From positions 1 to 64,000 of the forward strand of contig CAJNDS010000048.1 in the NCBI GenBank assembly GCA_905221605.1: a stretch of 64,000 bases of DNA, in the 5' to 3' direction. The position numbers and the translations under genes were made by a program. The stretch is from Symbiodinium natans (taxonomy: Eukaryota > Sar > Dinophyceae > Suessiales > Symbiodiniaceae). The notes under the pieces were generated by a model. The model searched no databases, was not told where the DNA came from, and worked only from the letters and a program-made list of their open reading frames with translations. The first letter of the stretch is position 1. Each line of letters begins with the position of its first letter. Shown here piece by piece: positions 1 to 12,185 of the stretch.

Positions 1-90
1 GGTGTGAAAAGGCCTTACGCGCCAACATCTGCTTCTGGACAACAAAGTAGAGATAATATGTTTTGTGAAGGGGGGGCCAAGACAGTGCTT

Positions 91-509
91 AATCGGCCCT
101 GGGTTTGACGATTGAAGATTGAAGACGCCGGGGAACTCTCCCCGGATTGATGATGCTCCGGGGAGAGTTCCCGGGCATCTTCAATCTTCAACCTTCAAAC
201 ACAGGGCCGATTAAGCGCTCCACCTGCTGCTCAATCGGCCCTTGGATTGAAGATTGAATATTGAATATGCCGGGGAACTCTCCCAGGAGTATCTTCAACC
301 CCAGACCCCTGCCGATTAAGCACTTCATCTGCCTAGTCGGCCCAGGGTTGAGAATCCAGGATTGAAGGTGCTCCGGGGAGAGTTCCCGGGCATGTTCAAT
401 CTTCAAACCCAGGGCCGATTAAGCAGGCGGAGCGCTCAATCGGCCTTGAGGCCGAAGGATCAGGATTGAAGATTCTCGGGGAGAGTTCCCCGGCATCGTC
501 AACCCGATT
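91..509. repeat. Array of four foldback (inverted-repeat) units
   Basis: Four units (about 91-212, 233-317, 334-420, 438-509) each begin with an AATCGGCC-like end and finish with its complement (GGCCGATT). Inside are GATTGAAGAT-type repeats and the core GGGGAACTCTCCCC or its reverse complement. Unit 1 is almost a complete 120 bp hairpin around a short loop near 146-155. Spacers of about 14-20 bp share AAGC...GCGCTC. No open frame of note. This resembles a small foldback or MITE-like tandem family; no protein is associated. Confidence 0.75.
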
Positions 510-685
510 AAGCAGCTGGAGCGCTTACTCGGCCCTGGGGTCCAGTCTATAGTTCAATATTTCATATGCTCTGCTAAAGTCTGTAGAATTTTCAAGCCCC
601 CCTCCCAAAGACCCATCTGTATTTTGGTGTTTGGGATACCGTAAGCCAAAGCTAAATGAAAGGGAAGAAGTCCCTTTTTCCTCTG

Positions 686-2663
686 CCAATCTTCTTCCTC
701 CCACTCCTCTCTTCCTCTCCGATTCCTTTCTTAGCATAGAGCATGGAGTGATGAGAGGGAAGGGGTGAAAGCGGATGAGAAAAGTGACAGAGAGGGCAGG
801 GCGAAATCTTCATTTCCTTGCCTTTTTCGTCCCTCTCACCTCTCCTTCTCATCGTTCTCTTGCTTTCTCGTGTGAGAAGGATGTGGACAGGGCATGGAAC
901 AAGGCGAGGGAAGGGGGGGGGGGGCGAAATCGAGTGAGAAAGGATGGAACAAGGAAGAAATGAGGAAAAATGGACAGGACAGGTCAGGTGTTTGGTTTGG
1001 CGACTATATACACGTGGACCAGCAGAGTGACAAGCCCAAACCAAAGAGAAAAAGCAAATCCAAATCGCCCACCTCCCGCTCACCCATCTGAAAAAAAACA
1101 ACAAAAATGCATCCGTAGCGAGTGTTCGCCTACGGTCAAATCGATCTACAGAGGTCCCGGCACATCCCTTGTCGAACAGGCAAAAAAGCAGAAACATAGC
1201 AAGGGGGGGTCGGGCTTGCCATTGGTGTTGGCATGTGGCCAAAACACCGCCACAAGGGGATCGTGTCCCCCTGCACCCTTCGGCTAGTCGTGCCAGCCAA
1301 TCCCTTGACAGGCAACATCCGACCACGACGTATCGACGCCTCCCCCCGCCACGAACCCGCCTTTTTCGTAGAAGCTGTCAACAGGCCCGATTTCGCCGAT
1401 TCCGAACCGGCTGAAAACGACGACACACTCGCAACAGCATGTGAACAAGCGAGTGAGGGTACTCTGGGTGTGAAGTTACCGCAAAAACCTCGAGAAGAAC
1501 TTGACCGAGAGTATCTTCGTCCGACAGCCCACCCAGGAAGCTGCCCGACACGACACCGCTTCGAGAGAAGGCGGCGAAGGCACTCCATGAGCACCCCCCC
1601 CAACACCTTCCCCCGAACAAAGAAACCCAATGGCACGGGACCAGTGGAGCAAGACCGCAAGAGTGCGGATGCCGTTAAGAGAATTGGCGGCACTCTCACC
1701 CCATCAGTATAAAAGGCCCACCAAACTGTAACCAACCAAAGTGACAAAGGTGACACCCCTCAGTGTATGGAGTTGGTCTCAGTAGGGGCACTACCTTACC
1801 CCTAGCTGAGTCCCTTCCCTCGCCCACGTGGAGGACTCCGCCGTCGGGGTGAGGAAACATGGCTCAGAAGAGGAAGCGAGAGATACCCTATCCCATCCCA
1901 ATGTTGCTATATCTCAGGGGCCTCCCGAATGCAGGGGCCTTTAGAGGCTAGAGCTTCCAGTAGCATCCAACCCTCCCTCCCAGCTCGACATGAGACATTG
2001 CCTCTCCTCCCCTCCCCTCACCTCTTCCTTTCCTCGCAGAAAGAGACAGACCATAGTCCGCAATCTTATAATGCAATTCATTCTCCTTGCTTAAGCTTGC
2101 CTTTTCTATCTCCCTACTTAATGGCAAAAGGAACAGAAGAGGAAAGGCTCATGGGCTGGACACGAGAAAAGCGAGAGCGGGGTCAAGGAGGAGAACGAAC
2201 ATGGAAAAGAAAGGAAGGAGAGCTAGAGGGAAGATAGAGAGATAGAGAGGAGAAATGAAGGACAAAGACCGTGGAAGAAAGGCGTGAGCAATGCTCGGGA
2301 CATAAGTGTAAGGGGTGAGGAAAAGGAACAGTGGATAACAAAAACAAGTGTCCTGCTTGACCCCTTTTTGTTCTCCAAGCGGCCCTCTTTTCACCATCGC
2401 TTCCTTCTTCCTCTCCTTCATTGTTTTTGTTTCCTTCACCCTGTTCCCCTATCTGTCGCTCTTTCACTGTCTTCCTTCTTCCTCTTCTCCCTAATTGTTG
2501 TCTCCTTCTCTTTGCTTCTCTATCTGTCTCCATCTCTCTCACTCCGGTGCCCCCCGGCGTTTTCTGTTCAATTGCTCATCCTTTCTGACTTTACGAGGCG
2601 GACCCTGTACAAACGATGGGTCCTGTTCTGGACATGGTCCCGCACTGCCTCTTTCCACACACT
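686..2663. repeat. 1.98 kb tandem duplication R1, copy 1
   Basis: This 1.98 kb block recurs almost unchanged immediately downstream. It starts at CCAATCTTCTTCC and ends at the matching point in the next copy. It is rich in purine/pyrimidine strand asymmetry (CT- and GA-rich stretches). Within it a TATAAAA (1708-1714) is followed by a GC-rich stretch, but no gene start could be tied to it. Copy differences are a few substitutions and small indels, so the duplication is recent. Confidence 0.85.
1233..1712 (+). CDS. Possible hypothetical protein in R1 (weak)
   Basis: A 159-codon open frame with a protein-like central part (RIDASPRHEPAFFVEAVNRP, then an acidic SEPAENDDT stretch and an Arg-rich FERRRRR segment). 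I recognise no domain. The equivalent frame in R1 copy 2 (within 2947-3711) keeps the central part, but both ends change through small indels. That argues against selection on a full-length protein. An overlapping open frame exists on the minus strand. It may be a fragment of a once-coding exon or chance. Confidence 0.15.
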   Translation: MWPKHRHKGIVSPCTLRLVVPANPLTGNIRPRRIDASPRHEPAFFVEAVNRPDFADSEPAENDDTLATACEQASEGTLGVKLPQKPREELDREYLRPTAHPGSCPTRHRFERRRRRHSMSTPPNTFPRTKKPNGTGPVEQDRKSADAVKRIGGTLTPSV

Positions 2664-4630
2664 CCAATCTTCTTCCTCCCACTCCTCTCTTCCTCTCCTA
2701 TTCCTTTCTTAGCATAGAGCATGGAGTGATGAGAGGGAAGGGGTGAAAGCGGATGAGAAAAGTGACAGAGAGGGCAGGGCGAAATCTTCATTTGCTTGCC
2801 TTTTTCGTCCCTCTCACCTCTCCTTCTCATCGTTCTCTTGCTTTCTCGTTTGAGAAGGATGTGGACAGGGCATGGAACAAGGCGAGGGAAGGGGGGGGGG
2901 GCGAAATCGAGTGAGAAAGGATGGAACAAGGAAGAAATGAAGAAAAATGGACAGGACAGGTCAGGTGTTTGGTTTGGCGACTATACACGTACCTGGACCA
3001 GCAGAGCGACAAGCCCAAACCAAAGAGAAAAAGCAAATCCAAATCGCCCACCTCCCGCTCACCAATCTGAAAAAAAACAACAAAAATGCATCCGTAGCGA
3101 GTGTTCGCCTACGGTCAAATCGATCTACAGAGGTCCCGGCACATCCCTTGTCGAACAGGCAAAAAAGCAGAAACATAGCAAGGGGGGGTCGGGCTTGCCA
3201 TTGGTGTTGGCATGTGGCCAAAACACCGCCACAAGGGGATCGTGTCCCCCTGCACCCTTTTCGGCTAGTCGTGCCAGCCAATCCCTTGACAGGCAAAATC
3301 CGACCACGACGTATCGACGCCTCCCCCCGCCACGAACCCGCCTTTTTCGTAGAAGCTGTCAACAGGCCCGATTTCGCCGATTCCGAACCGGCTGAAAACG
3401 ACGACACACTCGCAACAGCATGTGAACAAGCGAGTGAGGGTACTCTGGGTGTGAAGTTACCGCAAAAACCTCGAGAAGAACTTGACCGAGAGTATCTTCG
3501 TCCGACAGCCCACCCAGGAAGCTGCCCGACACGACACCGCTTCGAGAGAAGGCGGCGAAGGCACTCCATGAGCACCCCCCCAACACCTTCCCCCGAACAA
3601 AGAAACCCAATGGCACGGGACCAGTGGAGCAAGACCGCAAGAGTGCGGATGCCGTTAAGAGAATTGGCGGCACTCTCACCCCATCAGTATAAAAGGCCCA
3701 CCAAACTGTAACCAACCAAAGTGACAAAGGTGACACCTGTCAGTGTATGGAGTTGGTCTCAGTAGGGGCACTACCTTACCCCTAGCTGAGTCCCTTCCCT
3801 CGCCCACGTGGAGGACTCCGCCGTCGGGGTGAGGAAACATGGCTCAGAAGAGGAAGCGAGAGATACCCTATCCCATCCCAATGTTGCTATATCTCAGGGG
3901 CCTCCCGAATGCAGGGGCCTTTAGAGGCTAGAGCTTCCAGTAGCATCCAACCCTCCCTCCCAGCTCGACATGAGACATTGCCTCTCCTCCCCTCCCCTCA
4001 CCTCTTCCTTTCCTCGGACCATAGTCCGCAATCTTATAATGCCCTTCATTCTCCTTGCTTAAGCTTGCCTTTTCTATCTCCCTACTTAATGGCAAAAGGA
4101 ACAGAAGAGGAAAGGCTCATGGGCTGGACACGAGAAAAGCGAGAGCGGGGTCAAGGAGGAGAACGAACATGGAAAAGAAAGGAAGGAGAGCTAGAGGGAA
4201 GATAGAGAGATAGAGAGGAGAAATGAAGGACAAAGACCGTGGAAGAAAGGCGTGAGCAATGCTCGGGACATAAGTGTAAGGGGTGAGGAAAAGGAACAGT
4301 GGATAACAAAAACAAGTGTCCTGCTTGACCCCTTTTTGTTCTCCAAGCGGCCCTCTTTTCACCATCGCTTCCTTCTTCCTCTCCTTCATTGTTTTGTTTC
4401 CTTCACCCTGTTCCCCTATCTGTCGCTCTTCCACTGTCTTCCTTCTTCCTCTTCTCCCTAATTGTTGTCTCCTTCTCTTTGCTTCTCTATCTGTCTCCAT
4501 CTCTCTCACTCCGGTGCTCCCCGGCGTTTTCTGTTCAATTGCTCATCCTTTCTAACTTTACGAGGCGGACCCTGTACAAACGATGGGTCCTGTTCTGGAC
4601 ATGGTCCCGCACTGCCTCTTTCCACACACT
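2664..4630. repeat. 1.98 kb tandem duplication R1, copy 2
   Basis: Second copy of R1. It lacks about 13 bases present in copy 1 near 2038-2050 and differs by one C in the C-run near 3575 and by two T's near 3258. Its last 260 bp are also the start of the R2 duplication, so the two duplications overlap and R2 must have formed from an R1 end. Confidence 0.85.
2947..3711 (+). CDS. Possible hypothetical protein in R1 copy 2 (weak)
   Basis: A 254-codon open frame whose residues from about 120 on parallel the frame at 1233-1712 in copy 1. The N-terminal part comes from the Lys/Gln-rich region opposite the CT-rich strand and looks non-biological. The C-terminus differs from copy 1 because one C is missing from a C-run, which shifts the frame. 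No domain recognised. Recorded only because the central segment is open in both copies. Confidence 0.12.
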   Translation: MDRTGQVFGLATIHVPGPAERQAQTKEKKQIQIAHLPLTNLKKNNKNASVASVRLRSNRSTEVPAHPLSNRQKSRNIARGGRACHWCWHVAKTPPQGDRVPLHPFRLVVPANPLTGKIRPRRIDASPRHEPAFFVEAVNRPDFADSEPAENDDTLATACEQASEGTLGVKLPQKPREELDREYLRPTAHPGSCPTRHRFERRRRRHSMSTPPTPSPEQRNPMARDQWSKTARVRMPLRELAALSPHQYKRPTKL

Positions 4631-5775
4631 CCAGACCCCTCTGAGCCGCCCCAAGAGTTTCGGGCGGCCTTCAGAGAGCGTCTCCCAGGGGCCTCCAAGA
4701 GCCCCCATATTGCCAAGAAGAAAAACCACACAGAGACATGTAGAGAAGTAGTTACGAGGAGCTGGAGAAGTCCTCCTTCCATCATATCATTCCCTTCATT
4801 CTCCTTGCTTAACCTTGCCCTTCTTCTACCCCCCCCTACTTAATGACAAAAGGAACAGAGGAAGAAAGGGCCGCAAAAGGGACACAAGAAAGGGAGAGTG
4901 CAGAAAGCGGGCGCACGAAGAGCGAAAACGAAAGGAAGGAGAAAGAAAGCTTCTTAAAGACAATAGCATTCCGAAGAACAACGAAATCCTGTCATTTATT
5001 GAAATACTGGATGGACTCGTTGATTCCTTTTCAAATGAAGGGTTCTATCGTTCACGGTGTTCCTTAGAACAGGAGGGCCTTTCAGGACAACGCCCTCATC
5101 TGTATTCAACATAGGCAGGGCTACCTCTGATTAAGAATACACGGAACGGTTCATTCTAAGAAAATAAACTCTCTCATTTCAATCGGAGCGGACGGACCCA
5201 CTCATCTATCAAGAAAAGAGCCGAAAGCATTTGGGAGGAATTAAAATACGAATGAGGGGCTATCGCAGTATCCTTTTGTCTTCTGACACGGATTCTTTGA
5301 CAGAAGGGGTTCCTGCCTCTTGTTTCTTTCAAGAAAGGGAGGCTTTCGAGTGGCAAGGGGCGAACTCACGCCCACCCCAGTCTTTGGGGCCACTCTGAAA
5401 ACAGCTTGGAGAGGACAGTTGCTTCTCTCTCCTTTTTCTGTTTCTCTATCTCTTGCTCCGTGTCTGTCGTTCTCCTTCCCTCCTTCTGCGAATCTGCTTC
5501 TTTCAATATCCACCAGGGCCCCGCCGTTTTCGGGTTCCTTGAAGGGGCTCCCTGAAAGGGCCTCCCAGGGGTTTGAGAGAAGACTGCGAAAGGGCAAAAG
5601 GGGACACTTCTTGAAGGATGTTGAATGGCAAGTAAAAAACGGGAGGGGCGAGGAGGAAAGAGGAAAGAACAAGAAGAAGGAAGAGGGGAAGAGAAAGGAA
5701 TGCTGGCAGGAAGGAGGGAAGGAGGCAGAGAAGGAGAGAGACAGAGAGAGACAGAGACAAAGAGAAGAGAGAGGG

Positions 5776-5835
<60 letters not shown>

Positions 5836-6470
5836 GGAGAGACAGAGAGAAAGCGAGAGCGAAAGAGAAAAAGATGGAGAGAGATACGATGAATAAAAGA
5901 ACCACACTGAGCTATTTAAAGGGTGTTAAGTCTTTTAGAGAGCCCATAATTTGAACATTTTGAATAATTGAATTCAGGTCTTCATTTTTTATAGTATTTT
6001 GAATTCAGGTCTTCATTTTTTCATAATATTTGGGAGGCTCAAGATATCACATTGGGCGCAATCACTGTAACTGAACGATGCAAACAGTTTTAGTTATGGT
6101 TACCGCAAAATATTAAACTGTAGGGTGGAGACCAGAGACCTCAATCATACGATTTGTTTACAAAAATGCACTTCTTGTAGCCTGGTAAAGATCTTGAAGC
6201 ATTGAAAAAGTAAGACTGCAACAACGTTAAGGAACGTTGTTGTTTTGCAAAACCTTAAAGCACCATCATTGCTTTAACGAAAAGGTTCGATTTGACCTTG
6301 ATATGTCCTCAACATCAAAAAACGAAAGGTTTGTTTATCAACCTGGTGCGCCTGCATTTTTGCGTAAACCCTAGTGTGTCCTAAACTTCAAAAACGACGG
6401 GATTTTTGTAAGCCTGGGTGTGCCCCCATCCTCGAAAACGAAGGTGTGTTTGTAAACACGTTCAAGCGAA
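4372..6470. repeat. 2.1 kb tandem duplication R2, copy A
   Basis: A 2,099 bp block repeated directly at 6471-8528. It contains the R1-derived CT-rich start, a stretch shared only by R2 (GACCCCTCTGAGCCGCC...), a GA microsatellite (5723-5850) and an AT-rich tail with two copies of GAATTCAGGTCTTCATTTTTT (5970-6020). The boundary with copy B is CAAGCGAA|CTTCTTCC at 6470/6471. Confidence 0.9.
5723..5870. repeat. GA/CT microsatellite
   Basis: Nearly pure (GA)n with GAGAGC and GACAGA interruptions. It yields long meaningless Arg/Glu frames on one strand and Ser/Leu frames on the other. The matching run in the second R2 copy (7825-7915) is shorter. Confidence 0.95.
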
Positions 6471-8528
6471 CTTCTTCCTCTCCTTCATTGTTTTTGTTTC
6501 CTTCACCCTGTTCCCCTATCTGTCGCTCTTCCACTGTCTTCCTTCTTCCTCTTCTCCCTAATTGTTGTCTCCTTCTCTTTGCTTCTCTATCTGTCTCCAT
6601 CTCTCTCACTCCGGTGCTCCCCGGCGTTTTCTGTTCAATTGCTCATCCTTTCTGACTTTACGAGGCGGACCCTGTACAAACGATGGGTCCTGTTCTGGAC
6701 ATGGTCCCGCACTGCCTCTTTCCACACACTCCAGACCCCTCTGAGCCGCCCCAAGAGTTTCGGGCGGCCTTCAGAGAGCGTCTCCCAGGGGCCTCCAAGA
6801 GCCCCCATATTGCCAAGAAGAAAAACCACACAGAGACATGTAGAGAAGTAGTTACGAGGAGCTGGAGAAGTCCTCCTTCCATCATATCATTCCCTTCATT
6901 CTCCTTGCTTAACCTTGCCCTTCTTCTACCCCCCCCCTACTTAATGACAAAAGGAACAGAGGAAGAAAGGGCCGCAAAAGGGACACAAGAAAGGGAGAGT
7001 GCAGAAAGCGGGCGCACGAAGAGCGAAAACGAAAGGAAGGAGAAAGAAAGCTTCTTAAAGACAATAGCATTCCGAAGAACAACGAAATCCTGTCATTTAT
7101 TGAAATACTGGATGGACTCGTTGATTCCTTTTCAAATGAAGGGTTCTATCGTTCACGGTGTTCCTTAGAACAGGAGGGCCTTTCAGGACAACGCCCTCAT
7201 CTGTATTCAACATAGGCAGGGCTACCTCTGATTAAGAATACACGGAACGGTTCATTCTAAGAAAATAAACTCTCTCATTTCAATCGGAGCGGACGGACCC
7301 ACTCATCTATCAAGCAAAAGAGCCGAAAGCATTTGGGAGGAATTAAAATACGAATGAGGGGCTATCGCAGTATCCTTTTGTCTTCTGACACGGATTCTTT
7401 GACAGAAGGGGTTCCTGCCTCTTGTTTCTTTCAAGAAAGGGAGGCTTTCGAGTGGCAAGGGGCGAACTCACGCCCACCCCAGTCTTTGGGGCCACTCTGA
7501 AAACAGCTTGGAGAGGACAGTTGCTTCTCTCTCCTTTTTCTGTTTCTCTATCTCTTGCTCCGTGTCTGTCGTTCTCCTTCCCTCCTTCTGCGAATCTGCT
7601 TCTTTCAATATCCACCAGGGCCCCGCCGTTTTCGGGTTCCTTGAAGGGGCTCCCTGAAAGGGCCTCCCAGGGGTTTGAGAGAAGACTGCGAAAGGGCAAA
7701 AGGGGACACTTCTTGAAGGATGTTGAATGGCAAGTAAAAAACGGGAGGGGCGAGGAGGAAAGAGGAAAGAACAAGAAGAAGGAAGAGGGGAAGAGAAAGG
7801 AATGATGGCAGGAAGGAGGGAAGGAGGCAGAGAAGGAGAGAGACAGAGAGAGACAGAGACAGAGAGAGAGAGCGAGAGAGAGAGCGAGAGAGGGAGAGAC
7901 AGAGAGAAAGCGAGAGCGAAAGAGAAAAAGATGGAGAGAGATACGATGAATAAAAGAACCACACTGAGCTATTTAAAGGGTGTTAAGTCTTTTAGAGAGC
8001 CCATAATTTGAACATTTTGAATAATTGAATTCAGGTCTTCATTTTTTATAGTATTTTGAATTCAGGTCTTCATTTTTTCATAATATTTGGGAGGCTCAAG
8101 ATATCACATTGGGCGCAATCACTGTAACTGAACGATGCAAACAGTTTTAGTTATGGTTACCGCAAAATATTAAACTGTAGGGTGGAGACCAGAGACCTCA
8201 ATCATACGATTTGTTTACAAAAATGCACTTCTTGTAGCCTGGTAAAGATCTTGAAGCATTGAAAAAGTAAGACTGCAACAACGTTAAGGAACGTTGTTGT
8301 TTTGCAAAACCTTAAAGCACCATCATTGCTTTAACGAAAAGGTTCGATTTGAACCTTGATATGTCCTCAACATCAAAAAACGAAAGGTTTGTTTATCAAC
8401 CTGGTGCGCCTGCATTTTTGCGTAAACCCTAGTGTGTCCTAAACTTCAAAAACGACGGGATTTTTGTAAGCCTGGGTGTGCCCCCATCCTCGAAAACGAA
8501 GGTGTGTTTGTAAACACGTTCAAGCGAA
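6471..8528. repeat. 2.1 kb tandem duplication R2, copy B
   Basis: Second copy of R2, 2,058 bp. The main difference from copy A is a contraction of the GA run by about 45 bp; elsewhere only scattered single-base changes are seen. This implies very recent duplication. No convincing gene: the open frames in it run through low-complexity GA/CT or differ at indels. Confidence 0.9.
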
Positions 8529-9104
8529 AGGGTTTTAATTTTTTGTAAACCCTAGCATAGGGTTTTTGTCAGCCCTAGCGTGCCCTCAACCTCAAAAACG
8601 AAAGCTCCTTTTAAATATTAAAATCTCTTAACATCCTTAAAACCTAGAAAATTTCAGCGTAGAAGAAGGCAAGGATTTTTCAAATTTAAAAAGGGGTCCC
8701 GGGGTCTCAGGGTTAGGGGGTAGGCGCTGAGGCTCTTAGGAGCTTAGGAGCTTAGGGTTTAGGGTTTAGGGTTTAGGTTTAAGGATTTCGGAGCCTAGGA
8801 GTATAGGGTTTGATTTAAGGTTTAAGGGTAGGCGCTTAGGCGCTTAGGCGCTTAGGAGCTTAGGAGCTTAGGAGGGTTTAAGGATTTAGGGGGTAGGCAC
8901 TTAGGTGCTTAGGACCTCAGGAGCTTAGGGTTTAGGGTTTAAGGGTTTAGGGGTTTAGGGGTTTAGGGGGTAGGCGCCGAGGAGCTTAGGAGCTTTGGAG
9001 CTTAGGGTTTAAGGATCTACTAGTGCAGGGGGTAGCTTAGGACTTAGGAACTGGTTTAAGGTTTTAAGGGTTGAAGAAGTAGGCGCTTAGGCGCCTAGGA
9101 GCTT
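8529..9104. repeat. Degenerate TTTAGGG / GCTTAGG block
   Basis: After about 170 bp of unassigned AT-rich sequence, 8695-9104 is a degenerate G-strand telomere-like block. It mixes TTTAGGG with GCGCTTAGG and AGCTTAGG repeats. It ends at the edge of the long palindrome. No gene seen. Confidence 0.8.
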
Positions 9105-11545
9105 GATTTAAAATAGAAGAAAATCCTTAAAACCCGTAAAAAACAAAATCCGAGGCGCCGAATTTGGTTTTAGGAGAAGCCCCAAACGATTTAAATTTTT
9201 AAAAATCCTTAAAATCCATAAAAAATAAAATCAAAATAATTTATTTTTTAAGGATTTTAAGGATTTTATTCGATTTTAAAATGCATAAAATCCTTAAAAA
9301 ATAAATTCGGCCTCTGATTTTATTTTTTAAGGATTTTATGCATTTTAAAATAGAAGAAAATCCTTAAAATCCTTAAAAAATAAAATCCGAGGCCGAATTT
9401 GGTTTTAGGAGAAGCCCCAAACGATTTAAATTTTTAAAAATCCTTAAAATCCATAAAAAATAAAATCAAAATAATTTATTTTTTAAGGATTTTAAGGATT
9501 TTATTCGATTTTAAAATGCATAAAATCCTTAAAAAATAAATTCGGCCTCTGATTTTATTTTTTTAAGGATTTTATGCATTTTAAAATAGAAGAAAATCCT
9601 TAAAATCCTTAAAAAATAAAATCCGAGGCCGAATTTGGTTTTAGGAGAAGCCCCAAACGATTTAAATTTTTAAAAATCCTTAAAATCCATAAAAAATAAA
9701 ATCAAAATAATTTATTTTTTAAGGATTTTAAGGATTTTATTCGATTTTAAAATGCATAAAATCCTTAAAAAAATAAATTCGGCCTCTGATTTTATTGTTT
9801 AAGGATTTTATGCATTTTAAAATAGAGAAATCCGAGGCCGAATTTGGTTTTAGGAGAAGCCCCAAACGATTTAAATTTTTAAAAATCCTTAAAATCCATA
9901 AAAAATAAAATCAAAATAATTATTTTTTAAGGATTTTAAGGATTTTATTCGATTTTAAAATGCATAAAATCCTTAAAAAATAAATTCGGCCTCTGATTTT
10001 ATTTTTTTAAGGATTTTATGCATTTTAAAATAGAAGAAAATCCTTAAAATCCTTAAAAAATAAAATCCGAGGCCGAATTTGGTTTTAGGAGAAGCCCCAA
10101 ACGATTTAAATTTTTAAAAATCCTTAAAATCCATAAAAAATAAAATCAAAATAATTTATTTTTTAAGGATTTTAAGGATTTTATTCGATTTTAAAATGCA
10201 TAAAATCCTTAAAAAATAAATTCGGCCTCTGATTTTATTTTTTAAGGATTTTATGCATTTTAAAATAGAAGAAAATCCTTAAAATCCTTAAAAAATAAAA
10301 TCCGAGGCCGAATTTGGTTTTAGGAGAAGCCCCAAACGATTTAAATTTTTAAAAATCCTTAAAATCCATAAAAATAAAATCAAAATAATTTATTTTTTAA
10401 GGAGTTTAAGGATTTTATTCGATTTTAAAATGCATAAAATCCTTAAAAAATAAATTCGGCCTCTGATTTTATTTTTTAAGGATTTTAAGGATTTTTAAAA
10501 ATTTAAATCGTTTGGGGCTTCTCCTAAAACCAAATTCGGCGCCTCGGATTTTGTTTTTTACGGATTTTAAGGATTTTCTTCTATTTTAAAATGCATAAAA
10601 TCCTTAAAAAATAAAATCAGAGACCGAATTTATTTTTTAAGGATTTTATGCATTTTAAAATCGAATAAAATCCTTAAAATCCTTAAAAAATAAATTATTT
10701 TGATTTTATTTTTTATGGATTTTCAAGGATTTTTAAAAATTTAAATCGTTTGGGGCTTCTCCTAAAACCAAATTCGGCCTCGGATTTTATTTTTTAAGGA
10801 TTTTAAGGATTTTCTTCTATTTTAAAATGCATAAAATCCTTAAAAAATAAAATCAGAGGCCGAATTTATTTTTTAAGGATTTTATGCATTTTAAAATCGA
10901 ATAAAATCCTTAAAATCCTTAAAAAATAAATTATTTTGATTTTATTTTTTATGGATTTTAAGGATTTTTAAAAATTTAAATCGTTTGGGGCTTCTCCTAA
11001 AACCAAATTCGGCCTCGGATTTTATTTTTTAAGGATTTTAAGGATTTTCTTCTATTTTAAAATGCATAAAATCCTTAAAAAAATAAAATCAGAGGCCGAA
11101 TTTATTTTTTAAGGATTTTATGCATTTTAAAATCGAATAAAATCCTTAAAATCCTTAAAAAATAAATTATTTTGATTTTATTTTTTATGGATTTTAAGGA
11201 TTTTTAAAAATTTAAATCGTTTGGGGCTTCTCCTAAAACCAAATTCGGCGCCTCGGATTTTGTTTTTTACGGATTTTAAGGATTTTCTTCTATTTTAAAA
11301 TGCATAAAATCCTTAAAAAATAAAATCAGAGGCCGAATTTATTTTTTAAGGATTTTATGCATTTTAAAATCGAATAAAATCCTTAAAATCCTTAAAAAAT
11401 AAATTATTTTGATTTTATTTTTTATGGATTTTAAGGATTTTTAAAAATTTAAATCGTTTGGGGCTTCTCCTAAAACCAAATTCGGCGCCTCGGATTTTAT
11501 TTTTTACGGATTTTAAGGATTTTCTTCTATTTTAAAATGCATAAT
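9105..11545. repeat. 2.4 kb long inverted repeat (giant palindrome) of ~235 bp units
   Basis: A ~235 bp AT-rich unit is repeated in one orientation from about 9105 to 10490, then in the opposite orientation to about 11545. The marker GGCCGAATTTGGTTTTAGGAG occurs near 9395, 9630, 9835, 10070 and 10310. Its reverse complement (CCTAAAACCAAATTCGGCC) occurs near 10525, 10760, 11000, 11230 and 11475. The outermost units on both sides carry the same variant (GGCGCC instead of GGCC), so the arms mirror each other. There is almost no spacer at the centre. One forward unit (around 9835) is about 27 bp shorter. Each unit contains smaller inverted repeats centred on ATGCAT. No genes. Confidence 0.9.
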
Positions 11546-11635
11546 ATCCTTAAAACATAAAATCCCAGAAGTCCTTGAGGTCGAGGCCAAGCGCAGCGCC
11601 AAATAGACCCTAAAGGTCCTACGTACATAACCCTA

Positions 11636-12144
11636 TAGTGCTGGTTTTTGGAGGACTTCTCCTGGTAAAACCACCTTTTTCTCGACAAAGATGGTTATTC
11701 GAAGGATTGTTGCTCAAAACCATCTTCTCTCGTGGAAAAGATGGTTTCGAACCAAAAAAACATCTTTTTCTCGAGAAAACCAAAAACACCAACAAAAACC
11801 AAAAAAACCAAAAAACCAAAAACAACATCTTTTCCAAAACTATGGGGCTGGGGCCTCTAAAAGATGGTTTGTTTGGTTTTCTCGAGAAAAAGATGGTTTT
11901 TTTGGTTCGAAACCATCTTTTTCTCGAGAAAAAGATGGTTTTTGGAGGTCTTCTCCTGGTAAAACCATCTTTTTCTCGAGAAAAAGGATGGTTTTTCGAA
12001 GGATGGTTGTTTGAGCAACCATCTTTTTCTCGAGAAAAAGATGGTTTCGAACCAAAAAACCATCTTTTTCTCGAGAAAGCCAAAAAACAAAAAAAACAAA
12101 AAACCATCTTTTCCAAAACTATGGGGCTGGGGCCTCCAAAAGAT

Positions 12145-12185
<41 letters not shown>

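Noticed and set aside
1080-1870. Dinoflagellate spliced-leader RNA or 5S rRNA gene in the tandem R1 repeats
   Set aside because: I looked for CCGTAGCCATTTTGGCTCAAG and for 5S-like boxes; only loose partial resemblance (CATCCGTAGCG, CATGGCTCAG) was found.
5320-5954. 190-codon Arg/Glu-rich frame and minus-strand Ser/Leu frames
   Set aside because: Largely GA/CT microsatellite; the equivalent frame in the second R2 copy is truncated.
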